Shown here: one piece after another, positions 1-6,184 of the stretch | Layout: the number at the start of each line of letters is the position of its first letter | How positions within the stretch are numbered: the first letter of the stretch is position 1 | Assembly: GCA_963929865.1 (NCBI GenBank) | Contig: CAWVKK010000057.1 | Location: 1 to 12,074 of the forward strand | Direction: 5' to 3' | DNA: 12,074 bases | From: JAGZHZ01 sp963929865 | GTDB lineage: Bacteria > Bacillota > Clostridia > Lachnospirales > Lachnospiraceae | The notes under the pieces: model-generated | What the model saw: only the letters and a program-made list of their open reading frames with translations | What the model was told of the DNA's origin: nothing | The model's database searches: none | Program-made: the position numbers and the translations under genes

Positions 1-211
1 CGTTCCGTTTGAGATCAGCTTTGTCGCAAAGAATCACGGCGGAGACGGACATGTGACCGTTGCGGTTATGGACGGCGAGACAGTAGCCGCTGAAAAATTT
101 GTGGCGCTGGATGCAGATCAGTTCCGCGTGATCACAGTTGAGCTGACCTTAGAGGCAGGAGAGCATGTGATTACCGTCGGCGATATGAGCGAGACGATCG
201 TGGTAGAATAA
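1..211 (+). CDS. C-terminal end of a protein with a CARDB/Ig-like beta domain (5' truncated by window edge)
   Basis: The open frame enters from the left edge (first full codon at base 2) and ends at TAA 209-211, giving 69 residues. The fragment alternates hydrophobic and polar residues, with a pattern seen in CARDB/Ig-like beta-sandwich domains: an Asn-His-Gly-Gly turn near the start, then 'VMDGET' about residues 23-28, and a late 'LEAGEHVITVGD' strand-turn-strand (residues about 52-63). Such domains usually sit at the C-terminus of secreted or surface enzymes such as glycoside hydrolases. The catalytic part lies outside the window, so no enzyme can be named. There is no LPXTG sorting signal or terminal membrane helix, so this end of the protein is not sortase anchored. 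A hairpin terminator follows about 85 bases downstream. Domain assignment is by pattern only. Confidence 0.7.
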   Translation, partial: VPFEISFVAKNHGGDGHVTVAVMDGETVAAEKFVALDADQFRVITVELTLEAGEHVITVGDMSETIVVE

Positions 212-296
212 GACACAACCTTTTCTCAAAGATACATCAGTAATGAGACACCTGATGGAAGGCAGAAAGATAGAAACTTTGTTGTGAAAAATGTAC

Positions 297-327
297 GGGC
301 GCTGCTGTATGGGCAGCGCCCATTTCT
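297..327 (+). terminator. Hairpin terminator after the partial left-edge gene
   Basis: A perfect 9-bp stem, GGGCGCTGC (297-305) with GCAGCGCCC (313-321), encloses a 7-base loop. It is followed by a short, imperfect T-rich run (ATTTCT, 322-327). It lies downstream of the only + strand gene that needs ending here. The weak T-tract makes it less than ideal, but the GC-rich stem is strong. Confidence 0.75.
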
Positions 328-407
328 ATGTGTGCCGAGCATAGCATTAATCTTACTGCTGAAAGTCCAGTCACAGGTATTTGGGGAGATAGCCGAAGGA
401 CGGACTT

Positions 408-563
408 ATGGAAGTGATTTTATCAAAGGAAAACCGGAACAGAGCTTGCAAAAAGGTAGTTGCTAATAAAAGTGCACAGAAATTTGCGGCTTCTGCTACA
501 AAGAGGAACATTGTCAATAAGAAGAAACATTGGTATAATAATAGCACAAAATGGCTGTCCTGA
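408..563 (+). CDS. Possible small basic peptide (51 aa) upstream of the LytTR/GHKL two-component pair
   Basis: An ATG at 408 opens a 51-codon frame ending at TGA 561-563. AAGGA at 396-400 lies 7 bases upstream, a plausible ribosome binding site. The product would be soluble, rich in Lys, Arg, Asn and Ala, with one Cys near residue 14 and a C-terminal stretch containing two Trp. Small peptide genes often sit directly before LytTR/GHKL pairs, as pheromone or bacteriocin precursors do in agr- and com/blp-type loci. This peptide, however, has no double-glycine leader, no C-terminal cysteine for an AgrD-like thiolactone and no signal peptide. Its 3' third overlaps the promoter of the regulator (511-539). 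The composition could equally come from reading AT-rich non-coding DNA. Not recognised, and low confidence. Confidence 0.25.
   Translation: MEVILSKENRNRACKKVVANKSAQKFAASATKRNIVNKKKHWYNNSTKWLS
511..539 (+). promoter_or_regulatory. Sigma-A promoter (extended -10) for the LytTR regulator
   Basis: TTGTCA (511-516; five of six consensus bases) and TATAAT (534-539; perfect) are separated by 17 bases. TG at 531-532 gives an extended -10. Transcription would begin near 546, leaving a leader of about 45 bases before the regulator's ATG at 592. LytTR factors often autoregulate through direct repeats upstream of -35, but no clear repeat pair was found here. Confidence 0.8.
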
Positions 564-591
564 TATGCTGTGAAGAGGGAGGGGTTGACAG

Positions 592-1314
592 ATGAATTTT
601 CAGAAAGTGGCAGTTTGTGATGACGAGAAAGCGTCGCTGACCGCAATCAAAAAATATGTTGAAAAGAGTTTTCTTCAATATGGGATCGATTTCAAAATCA
701 ATATGTTTCAGTCCGTCAGGACTATGATGAAGGAGATGAGAGAAGACACCTATGATCTGTGTTTTCTGGATATTGATATGCCCGAGATGAACGGAATTGA
801 TCTGGCGGAAAAGATTTGCAGACAATATGCGCAGACCCGGATTATTTTTGTGTCCGCAAAAGAGGAGTATGTTTTTCAGAGCTTTCGCGTTCATCCATTT
901 TCTTTTGTGCGTAAATCATGCTTTCAGGATGACATGGATCAAACGATCAGAGATCTTTCCAGCCTTGCATGTGATAAGGAAGAGCAGAAACAGACTTTTG
1001 AGATTGTAGACGAAGCAGGATATAAGCATATTTTTTTAACAGATTCTGTCTACTACTTAGAGGCAAAAGAAAAATATATCAATGTAGTACTTGAGGACAA
1101 TAAAAAGTTATTACGGTGTTCACTTAAAAGTGTAGAAAAAAAATTAGAGCCATATGGAATGATTCGTTGCCATAAATCTTATATTGTAAACATAAAAAAA
1201 GTGTTTGCTGTAAAGTATGATCATCTCGTAATGCTGGATAAGACAGAACTGCCGATCCGCAGAGGAATGGTGACATGTTTGAAGGAGAGGTTATGCGGCA
1301 TTTTAGTAGAATAA
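592..1314 (+). CDS. LytTR-family response regulator (AgrA/ComE-like)
   Basis: This is a 240-residue two-domain transcription regulator. The receiver domain (residues about 4-125) has the acidic pair D10-D11, the phosphoacceptor D60 in 'LDIDMPEMNG', the switch serine S88 in 'FVSA' and the conserved K108. The C-terminal LytTR domain (about 138-238) carries the family's 'LEAKEKYINV' and 'RCHKSYIVN' signatures. LytTR domains bind direct repeats in promoter DNA. The start is supported by GGAGGG at 578-583, 8 bases upstream, and by the promoter at 511-539. It lies 31 bases before a GHKL kinase gene, its presumed phosphodonor, in one operon. The receiver half is about 41% GC by hand count, but bases 1021-1200 (most of LytTR) drop to about 26%. 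The target genes are unknown; pheromone, bacteriocin or surface-protein control would be typical of the family. Confidence 0.95.
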   Translation: MNFQKVAVCDDEKASLTAIKKYVEKSFLQYGIDFKINMFQSVRTMMKEMREDTYDLCFLDIDMPEMNGIDLAEKICRQYAQTRIIFVSAKEEYVFQSFRVHPFSFVRKSCFQDDMDQTIRDLSSLACDKEEQKQTFEIVDEAGYKHIFLTDSVYYLEAKEKYINVVLEDNKKLLRCSLKSVEKKLEPYGMIRCHKSYIVNIKKVFAVKYDHLVMLDKTELPIRRGMVTCLKERLCGILVE

Positions 1315-1345
1315 TCTGGAAGCAAGAATAAAAGGAGGCAGTACA

Positions 1346-2665
1346 ATGTATGCGCAATATCCAACGTATCTAATGTCTCTGATCATAAATTTATGCGGTC
1401 AATTTTTAGACGCGCTGATAAGTATTTATTTTTTACATAAATTTTTTAGTCCAAAGATACCAAAATGTCAACATTTATGGATTATTGCAGCTGTCTTTAT
1501 GACAGCAGCCACGCAGATTGGAGATTATATTTCAGGAAATAATGTGAATGTTTGGCAGTTCCTTTTGCTCTTTATTCCGTTTTTATATACAGTTTTATTT
1601 GAACATGGCAGTTTATTGATAAAGTTCCTTATGTGTGGGCTTCCGTACATTATCTTGCTTTCATTAGAGACACTTGGCGTGACTGCAATGAGAATGGTCA
1701 ATGAAGTTGTAACAATGAATTACATCTTATTCTTAATTATGTACATTTTCAGAAGGATTATTTTAAAAATTCCTCTGTTATTGATAGTGAAATTTCTGTT
1801 AAATTATTCCATTTATGACAGCCATTATGAACTGCAAAGACACTGGTATCTGCTAGGGAGCACTTGTTTTTTTGAATATCTGATGCTCTTTTTTATTCGG
1901 AGATATAAAGATAGTGTAAAAGAGATGACATTATGTTTAGTAATCTCAATCTTCTGCTGCCTGGTTCCGATCCTGTTTTACTGTATGATCTATCTGATGG
2001 AGACGAATCTAAAGAGGACTCAGATCGGAATCAGTCAGAAAAACTATATCGACACGCAGGAGCAGTACATGACGCAGCTGATGAACATGCAGGATTCTCT
2101 GCGGAAGTTTAAACATGACTATAAAGCGCATCTTTTTTGCATGGACAACCTTTTGATGGATCAAAACTATGAAGAGCTTCACCAATACCTGCAGAATATC
2201 CACGATATGGAAAAAAAGTACGATCACTTTCAGATGTACGCAAAGGACGGCAGGATCAATATCATTTTAAATCAGATCCGCTATCTGGCCGAGAAAAAAG
2301 AGGTGGAGCTGACGATGGAGATCAAAAACGCGCAGATCAGAAATATCGCGCTGTATGACCTGAACATGCTTCTTTTCAATCTGGGCAGCAACGCGGTAGA
2401 CGCGGCGTCTAAGACGGAAGAGAAAAAGGTGGAGCTGACGATGGAAAAAAACAGAGCGTATGTTCAGATTATGATTCAGAACAGCGTGAGAGAAAATCCG
2501 CTCAAGGAAAATCCAAATTTTGTCACCACGAAAAAAAATAAAGAAATTCATGGGTTTGGGATGCAGATCATCCGAAATGTGGCGGAAAAATATCAGGGAA
2601 TGATTCAGATTGACGCGACAGATAAGACAATGAAGATCAATGTGCTGCTGATGGACGAGACATAA
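1346..2665 (+). CDS. GHKL-domain sensor histidine kinase (AgrC-like)
   Basis: This 439-residue membrane kinase is the presumed partner of the LytTR regulator. The N-terminal half (about 5-218) has six or seven hydrophobic segments, as in peptide-sensing AgrC/ComD-type kinases. A cytoplasmic linker leads to 'FKHDYKAHL', with H257 the phosphoacceptor. The ATP-binding GHKL domain has an N-box 'NLGSNAVDAA' (N345, N349), the 'IQNSV' segment (N379) and 'HGFGMQII' (G403, G405) for the nucleotide lid. This short form, without a classical D-box, is normal for the HATPase_c_5 group. AAGGAGG at 1332-1338, 7 bases before the ATG, fixes the start. The membrane half (1381-1920) is only about 31% GC, against about 42% around 1981-2160. 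The ligand cannot be told from the sequence; a peptide is likely by family. No strong terminator follows the stop codon. Confidence 0.93.
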   Translation: MYAQYPTYLMSLIINLCGQFLDALISIYFLHKFFSPKIPKCQHLWIIAAVFMTAATQIGDYISGNNVNVWQFLLLFIPFLYTVLFEHGSLLIKFLMCGLPYIILLSLETLGVTAMRMVNEVVTMNYILFLIMYIFRRIILKIPLLLIVKFLLNYSIYDSHYELQRHWYLLGSTCFFEYLMLFFIRRYKDSVKEMTLCLVISIFCCLVPILFYCMIYLMETNLKRTQIGISQKNYIDTQEQYMTQLMNMQDSLRKFKHDYKAHLFCMDNLLMDQNYEELHQYLQNIHDMEKKYDHFQMYAKDGRINIILNQIRYLAEKKEVELTMEIKNAQIRNIALYDLNMLLFNLGSNAVDAASKTEEKKVELTMEKNRAYVQIMIQNSVRENPLKENPNFVTTKKNKEIHGFGMQIIRNVAEKYQGMIQIDATDKTMKINVLLMDET

Positions 2666-2699
2666 GGAGGCGGCAGTTTCGCCGGGGTTGGGCGCAAGG

Positions 2700-2728
2700 T
2701 AGCCAAAAGAGGCAGACCGTGCTATACT
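2700..2728 (+). promoter_or_regulatory. Probable promoter for the TatD-family gene
   Basis: TATACT (2723-2728) is preceded by TG at 2720-2721, giving an extended -10. A four-of-six -35 match, TAGCCA (2700-2705), lies at a 17-base spacing. Transcription would start near 2735. This rules against the TTG at 2730 as the hydrolase start and supports the ATG at 2799. Confidence 0.55.
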
Positions 2729-2798
2729 GTTGGCAAGGGAGGAAGCAAAGCAGATTCAGAACACTTTCAAAGGGATGTCAGAAAGGAGAAACGGGCAG

Positions 2799-3572
2799 AT
2801 GATTGACACACATGTACATTACACACATAAGAGATTTGATAATGGGCGGGATGAGATCGTCAGGGAACTGAGAAAATCTGGAATTGAAGCAGTGATAGAA
2901 GCGGCGATTTCGTTTGAGTCAAACGCAGCTGCGATTGAGTATGCGAAAAAGATCCGGCCGCTCTACGATACGTTTTATGTCGCTGTGGGAATTCATCCGC
3001 AGTGTGTGGGAAATCCGGATCTTGACAGAGTGCATCAGCTTAGAGATCTTGCCCTGGTAGACGGGGTTGTGGCAATCGGCGAGACAGGGCTGGATTATCA
3101 CCGGCAGGAGTACGACGGTCAAAATCAGAAATGGTGGTTCTGCAGACAGATGGAGCTTGCGGGGGAGCTGAAGCTGCCGCTGATCATCCATTCAAGAAGT
3201 GCGGAGGAAGATACGATTGAGATGATGCGGGAATACGCCGACTTCTTAAGAGGAGGAGTGATTCACTGCTTCAGCGGCGACAGCAGGCAGGCGGAGGCTT
3301 ATCTGGAGATGGGGTTTTATCTGGGAATCGGCGGAACGGTTACATATGGAAACGAGGCGCTAAACGACGCGGTGAAGACAGCGCCGCTCTCTAAAATTGT
3401 GCTGGAGACGGACTGCCCGTTTTTGTCCCCTCTCCCCAACTGCAAAGACAGGAGAAACGATTCAACCCAGCTTTGCGTGATCGCGCAGAAGATTGCGCAG
3501 ATCAGAGGGATTGCGCAGGAAGAGGTGGAGCGCGTCACATCGGAGAACGCGAAAAGACTGTTCCAGATCTGA
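2799..3572 (+). CDS. tatD: TatD-family metal-dependent hydrolase (DNase-like)
   Basis: This 257-residue cytoplasmic TIM-barrel hydrolase belongs to the TatD family; members act as metal-dependent 3'-5' exonucleases or DNA-repair nucleases. Metal ligands are visible in order: H5 and H7 in 'MIDTHVH', E95 in 'GETGLDY', H131 in 'IIHSR', H156 in 'IHCFSG' and D205 in 'LETDCP'. Length and motif order are normal for the family. The frame is open from a TTG at 2730, but the start at 2799 is chosen because it gives the classical N-terminus, has AAAGGAG at 2783-2789, and lies downstream of the promoter at 2700-2728. After the catalytic D205, the usual 'RNEP' loop reads 'RNDS', a mild departure. It is followed by the remnant of a transporter gene rather than by the methyltransferase or RNase M5 genes often near TatD homologues. 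Confidence 0.93.
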   Translation: MIDTHVHYTHKRFDNGRDEIVRELRKSGIEAVIEAAISFESNAAAIEYAKKIRPLYDTFYVAVGIHPQCVGNPDLDRVHQLRDLALVDGVVAIGETGLDYHRQEYDGQNQKWWFCRQMELAGELKLPLIIHSRSAEEDTIEMMREYADFLRGGVIHCFSGDSRQAEAYLEMGFYLGIGGTVTYGNEALNDAVKTAPLSKIVLETDCPFLSPLPNCKDRRNDSTQLCVIAQKIAQIRGIAQEEVERVTSENAKRLFQI

Positions 3573-3617
3573 ATCCCGGAACGAAAAAAGACAACACAAA
3601 AGCAAGGAAAAAGAAAA

Positions 3618-3838
3618 ATGAAAAAAGAGACCTATTTGCAGAACAGCTGGATTGTGGCTGTTCTTGCTTTATTTTGCTGCGCTTTTTAGGGCAGCGCGTT
3701 TTTGTGCATGAAGATCGGGTACGAAATGTTTCCGATCCCGTCCGGCGATGCGGGACGCAGATTTTGTCCGCAGGATACCGCTTTGCGATCGCAGGAGTTC
3801 TCATGATTTTCTCCGGGAATGACGCCCTCTGCGCATAA
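3618..3838 (+). pseudogene. Decayed N-terminal remnant of an EamA-family (DMT) transporter
   Basis: From ATG 3618, behind AAGGAAA at 3604-3610, the frame reads an N-terminus typical of clostridial EamA/DMT permeases: a short basic start, then the first helix ending in 'ALFCCAF'. The next codon is TAG (3687-3689), exactly where the family has Trp in 'WGSAF'. The same frame continues with 'GSAFLCMKIGYEMF' up to about 3752. One base is then missing near 3753-3755, and the homology resumes in another frame with 'TQILSAGYRFAIAGVLMI' (3755-3808), the family's second-helix motif. After about 3820 the similarity stops, and a stop follows at 3836-3838. Only about 70 of the usual 300 or so residues remain. 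An amber codon, a frameshift and loss of the C-terminus together indicate a dead gene. It fills most of the 318-base gap between tatD and rnfC; the rest of the gap holds nothing else recognised. Confidence 0.82.
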
Positions 3839-3890
3839 ATTTTGAGAGGTGAGAGATACTAAGGAAAACATTTGACAGGGAAGTGACGAT

Positions 3891-5216
3891 ATGAGAGGCG
3901 GGATTCATCCGACGTCCGGGGAAGACAAAAAGGCGACAAAAGATAAACCGATTCGGATTTTTGTGCCCGATGAAGTCAAGATAGAGGGAAGCTTTTTCGT
4001 AAAAAAGGGCGAGTATGTGAAAAAAGGTCAGAAAATCGGCGAGGATTTGCGCAAGACGCCTCTCCATGCCAGCATTGCAGGTACAGTAAAAGAAGTCGGA
4101 GAGACATGGTGCATCCTCGGCGGGGAAAGGGCGGGGGAAGCGGAAGAAAAAGCGCCTCCTCTGCCCTATGAGAAAAAACTGATGGAAAACATTGCGCAGT
4201 CTGGGGAGGAGATCAGACAAAAAATAAAAGAGGCAGGGATCGTCGGGATGGGAGGCGCCGGATTTCCGGCGTTTTTGAAATATGAGACGAAAAAGAAGAT
4301 CCTCCATCTGCTGATCAACGCAGCTGAGTGCGAACCGTTTCTGACATGCGACGAGAGGCTGATGAGGGAGAACGGATATGCCGTCTTAAATGGGATTCTG
4401 GCGCTGAAAAAAGCGGCGGGAGCGGAAAAAGCGATTTTATGCATTGAGGATAATAAACAAGAAGCCGCCCGGCATCTTAAGGAGCTGCTCGGCGCTGCGG
4501 GCAAGGCGGAACAAAAAGACGATCCCGGAAAAAAGCGGGATGAGGAGCCGATTCACATTTTTCTGCTGCCGACCCGCTATCCTCAGGGCGGAGAACGCCA
4601 GCTGATTGAGACAGTTTTAAACAAAGAAGTTCCGATTGGAGGGCTTCCGGCCGACATCGGGGTGATCGTCTCAAACGTTGCGACAGCAAAAGCAGCAGCC
4701 GACGCGGTTTTTGCGGATCGTCCTCTGCTGGAGCGCGTCGTGACGGTCGCAGGGGCTGTAGAAGATCCCGGAAATTATCTGGTCCCGATTGGCACGCCCA
4801 TTGAGACGCTGCTAAAGAGAAGCGGCGGCGTCTCTGAGAGAGAAAACAAGATCATTTTAGGAGGACCTATGACGGGAAAGTGCGTTGCGGAAAACTGGAA
4901 CGGGGAACCGCTCCCGGCAGTCGAAAAGACAACGTCCGCAGTGATTGCGATGCTGTTTCGAAAAGAGAGGGAAACACCGTGCATCCGCTGCGGAGCGTGC
5001 GCCAGGGTCTGCCCCGCCGGTCTTGTCCCATTTCGGATTGACGCAGCCTGGCTGGATGAAAACGAAAAATTGTGCGAAAAGCTGTACGCTTCGGAGTGCA
5101 TCGCGTGCGGATGCTGTTCTTATGTGTGTCCGGCAAAAAGAGAACTGACGGACCGGATCGCAAAAGCGAGAGACAGACTGCGCCAAAAGCGAAAAGAGAG
5201 GAGCGTGATAATGTGA
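3891..5216 (+). CDS. rnfC: RnfC: NADH/FMN- and 4Fe-4S-binding subunit of an Rnf-type electron-transfer complex
   Basis: This 441-residue peripheral subunit belongs to the RnfC family, which resembles the NADH-oxidising subunit of complex I. It starts with the family hallmark 'GGIHP' (3-7), followed by a barrel-sandwich segment (about 28-75). The flavin/NADH site 'GMGGAGFPAF' is at 119-128 and 'AAECEPFLTCDE' at 144-155. Further family motifs are 'RYPQGGERQLI' (229-239) and 'KEVPIGGLPADIGV' (245-258). Two 4Fe-4S clusters follow: C364, C367, C370, C374 and C403, C406, C409, C413. An in-frame TGA at 3873-3875 blocks any earlier start. The ribosome site is weak (AGGGAAG) and no clear promoter was found, so the 5' end may have been remodelled when the neighbouring transporter gene was lost. 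It overlaps rnfD by 4 bases. No rnfA or rnfB follows in the operon. Confidence 0.93.
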   Translation: MRGGIHPTSGEDKKATKDKPIRIFVPDEVKIEGSFFVKKGEYVKKGQKIGEDLRKTPLHASIAGTVKEVGETWCILGGERAGEAEEKAPPLPYEKKLMENIAQSGEEIRQKIKEAGIVGMGGAGFPAFLKYETKKKILHLLINAAECEPFLTCDERLMRENGYAVLNGILALKKAAGAEKAILCIEDNKQEAARHLKELLGAAGKAEQKDDPGKKRDEEPIHIFLLPTRYPQGGERQLIETVLNKEVPIGGLPADIGVIVSNVATAKAAADAVFADRPLLERVVTVAGAVEDPGNYLVPIGTPIETLLKRSGGVSERENKIILGGPMTGKCVAENWNGEPLPAVEKTTSAVIAMLFRKERETPCIRCGACARVCPAGLVPFRIDAAWLDENEKLCEKLYASECIACGCCSYVCPAKRELTDRIAKARDRLRQKRKERSVIM

Positions 5217-6184
5217 AAACACGGTATCAGGCGCCTTATCTCAGAGCGTGCGGCAGCACAAAGGAAATCATGCAAAACGTTGTCCTCTCTCTTGTGCCGG
5301 CGCTTTGCGGATCCGTCTTTTTCTTCGGGATCCGCGCGCTTGGTCTGACTTTGTTTTCCGCGGCGGTCTGTGTTCTATCGGAATATGCCTGGCAGAAAAT
5401 CACAAAACGCCAGATCACAGCCTGGGATTTCAGCGCGGCGGCAACGGGGATGCTGCTTGCTTTTAACATGCCGGTCTCGACGCCGCTGTGGGTTTTGCTC
5501 GCCGCAGATCTGTTTGCGATTTTGGTCGTAAAGCAGATGTTTGGAGGCATCGGGTGCAATTTTGTCAATCCGGCATTAATGGGAAGACTTTTTGTGATGA
5601 CAGTATGGCCGGGGCAAATCATGCGCTATACTATGCCGCACAGCGACGCTGTCTCCTCGGCGACGGCGCTTGCCGCGCTGAAAGACAAGACGCAGAGCGG
5701 CTATACCTATCTGCAGATGTTTTTGGGCGACATCCCGGGAGCAATCGGAGAGACAAGCAAGATTCTGATTTTGATCGGTTTTTTGTACCTGTGCCGGAAA
5801 GGAATCGTAAACGCAAAGGCGGTGCTCGTCTATATAGGGTCGGTGTCGGTTCTGACCTTCGTCTTCGGGGGAGAAGGCTTGTTTGCCGGAGACTTTCTGG
5901 GAAATCTGCTCGGAGGAGGTCTGATTTTAGGAGGCTGCTATATGCTTACCGATTATGCCTTTGTCTCGCAGAGGGGCAGGCTGCTGTCGGCGCTTGCGGC
6001 GGGCGTCATCACGGCATGGATCCGCATATTCGGTCCATATCCAGAGGGAGTCTGCCTGGGGATTGTGACGGCAAACTGCCTGGCGGGCGTTTTGGCGATG
6101 GCAGAAAACCGGCGGGTTTACGGGACAGCCGCCCGGCGCCGCAGCTTAAAAATAGGAGACGGAGGGCAAAAGGGTGAAAAATAG
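5213..6184 (+). CDS. rnfD: RnfD: flavinylated membrane subunit of the Rnf-type complex
   Basis: This 323-residue NqrB/RnfD-family membrane protein has about eight to ten hydrophobic helices. The covalent FMN site 'DAVSSAT' (145-151) matches the ApbE target pattern, and T151 is the expected attachment residue. Also present are 'GGIGCNFVNPALMGR' (111-125) and 'PGAIGETS' (175-182), close to the canonical forms. The frame is open from 5072, but the GTG at 5213 is the likely start: GAGGAG at 5198-5203 is correctly spaced, the GTG overlaps the rnfC stop in a GTGA junction (translational coupling), and the resulting N-terminus is the family one. In known complexes RnfD passes electrons among flavins within the membrane. 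The ORF overlaps rnfG by 11 bases. The C-terminus ends in a short basic tail. Confidence 0.93.
   Translation: MKTRYQAPYLRACGSTKEIMQNVVLSLVPALCGSVFFFGIRALGLTLFSAAVCVLSEYAWQKITKRQITAWDFSAAATGMLLAFNMPVSTPLWVLLAADLFAILVVKQMFGGIGCNFVNPALMGRLFVMTVWPGQIMRYTMPHSDAVSSATALAALKDKTQSGYTYLQMFLGDIPGAIGETSKILILIGFLYLCRKGIVNAKAVLVYIGSVSVLTFVFGGEGLFAGDFLGNLLGGGLILGGCYMLTDYAFVSQRGRLLSALAAGVITAWIRIFGPYPEGVCLGIVTANCLAGVLAMAENRRVYGTAARRRSLKIGDGGQKGEK

Larger units (their letters stand above)
212..591. other. 380-base region with no firm gene: terminator, possible small ORF and promoter
   Basis: Besides the terminator at 297-327, this stretch holds several weak dyads: CATCAG/CTGATG either side of about 240, CACAAC 214-219 with GTTGTG near 281-286, and AAGTCC 363-368 with GGACTT 402-407. 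The last pair ends directly before an ATG at 408 that opens a 51-codon frame, listed separately. A good sigma-A promoter at 511-539 serves the response regulator. A 60-codon + strand frame opening at 284 reads through the terminator hairpin and is not credible. No riboswitch class could be recognised with confidence. Confidence 0.6.

Noticed and set aside
361..410. Leader resembling a riboswitch (AAGTCC...GGGGAGATAGCCGAAGG...GGACTT)
   Set aside because: A 6-bp closing helix and a few GA-rich bases recall several riboswitch cores, but no known class fits across its conserved positions.
284..466. 60-codon + strand frame over the left-edge terminator
   Set aside because: It reads through the 9-bp hairpin, has no ribosome binding site and has no recognisable protein pattern.
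2730..2798. TTG at 2730 as the start of the TatD-family gene
   Set aside because: It overlaps the probable promoter region and adds 23 residues before the classical 'MIDTHVH' N-terminus.
3411..3470. Altered 'RNEP' loop ('RNDS') in the TatD-family protein as a sign of loss of function
   Set aside because: All metal ligands are intact and this loop varies among homologues; it is only a small oddity.
3687..3689. TAG at a conserved Trp position as a possible recoded codon
   Set aside because: A frameshift and loss of the rest of the gene lie just downstream, so simple decay is the better explanation.
3674..3697. GCTGC/GCAGC inverted repeat followed by T residues, like a terminator after tatD
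   Set aside because: Only 5 bp of stem with a 10-base loop, and it lies inside the transporter remnant at the codons for 'CCA(W)GS'. The homology explains it better.
3872..3877. TTGACA just upstream of rnfC as a -35 box
   Set aside because: A -10 at normal spacing would lie inside the rnfC coding region, and no good match is present there.
4857..5222. Long minus-strand frames opposite rnfC
   Set aside because: They are shadow frames of a GC-rich gene with clear RnfC motifs; no ribosome sites or family patterns were seen.
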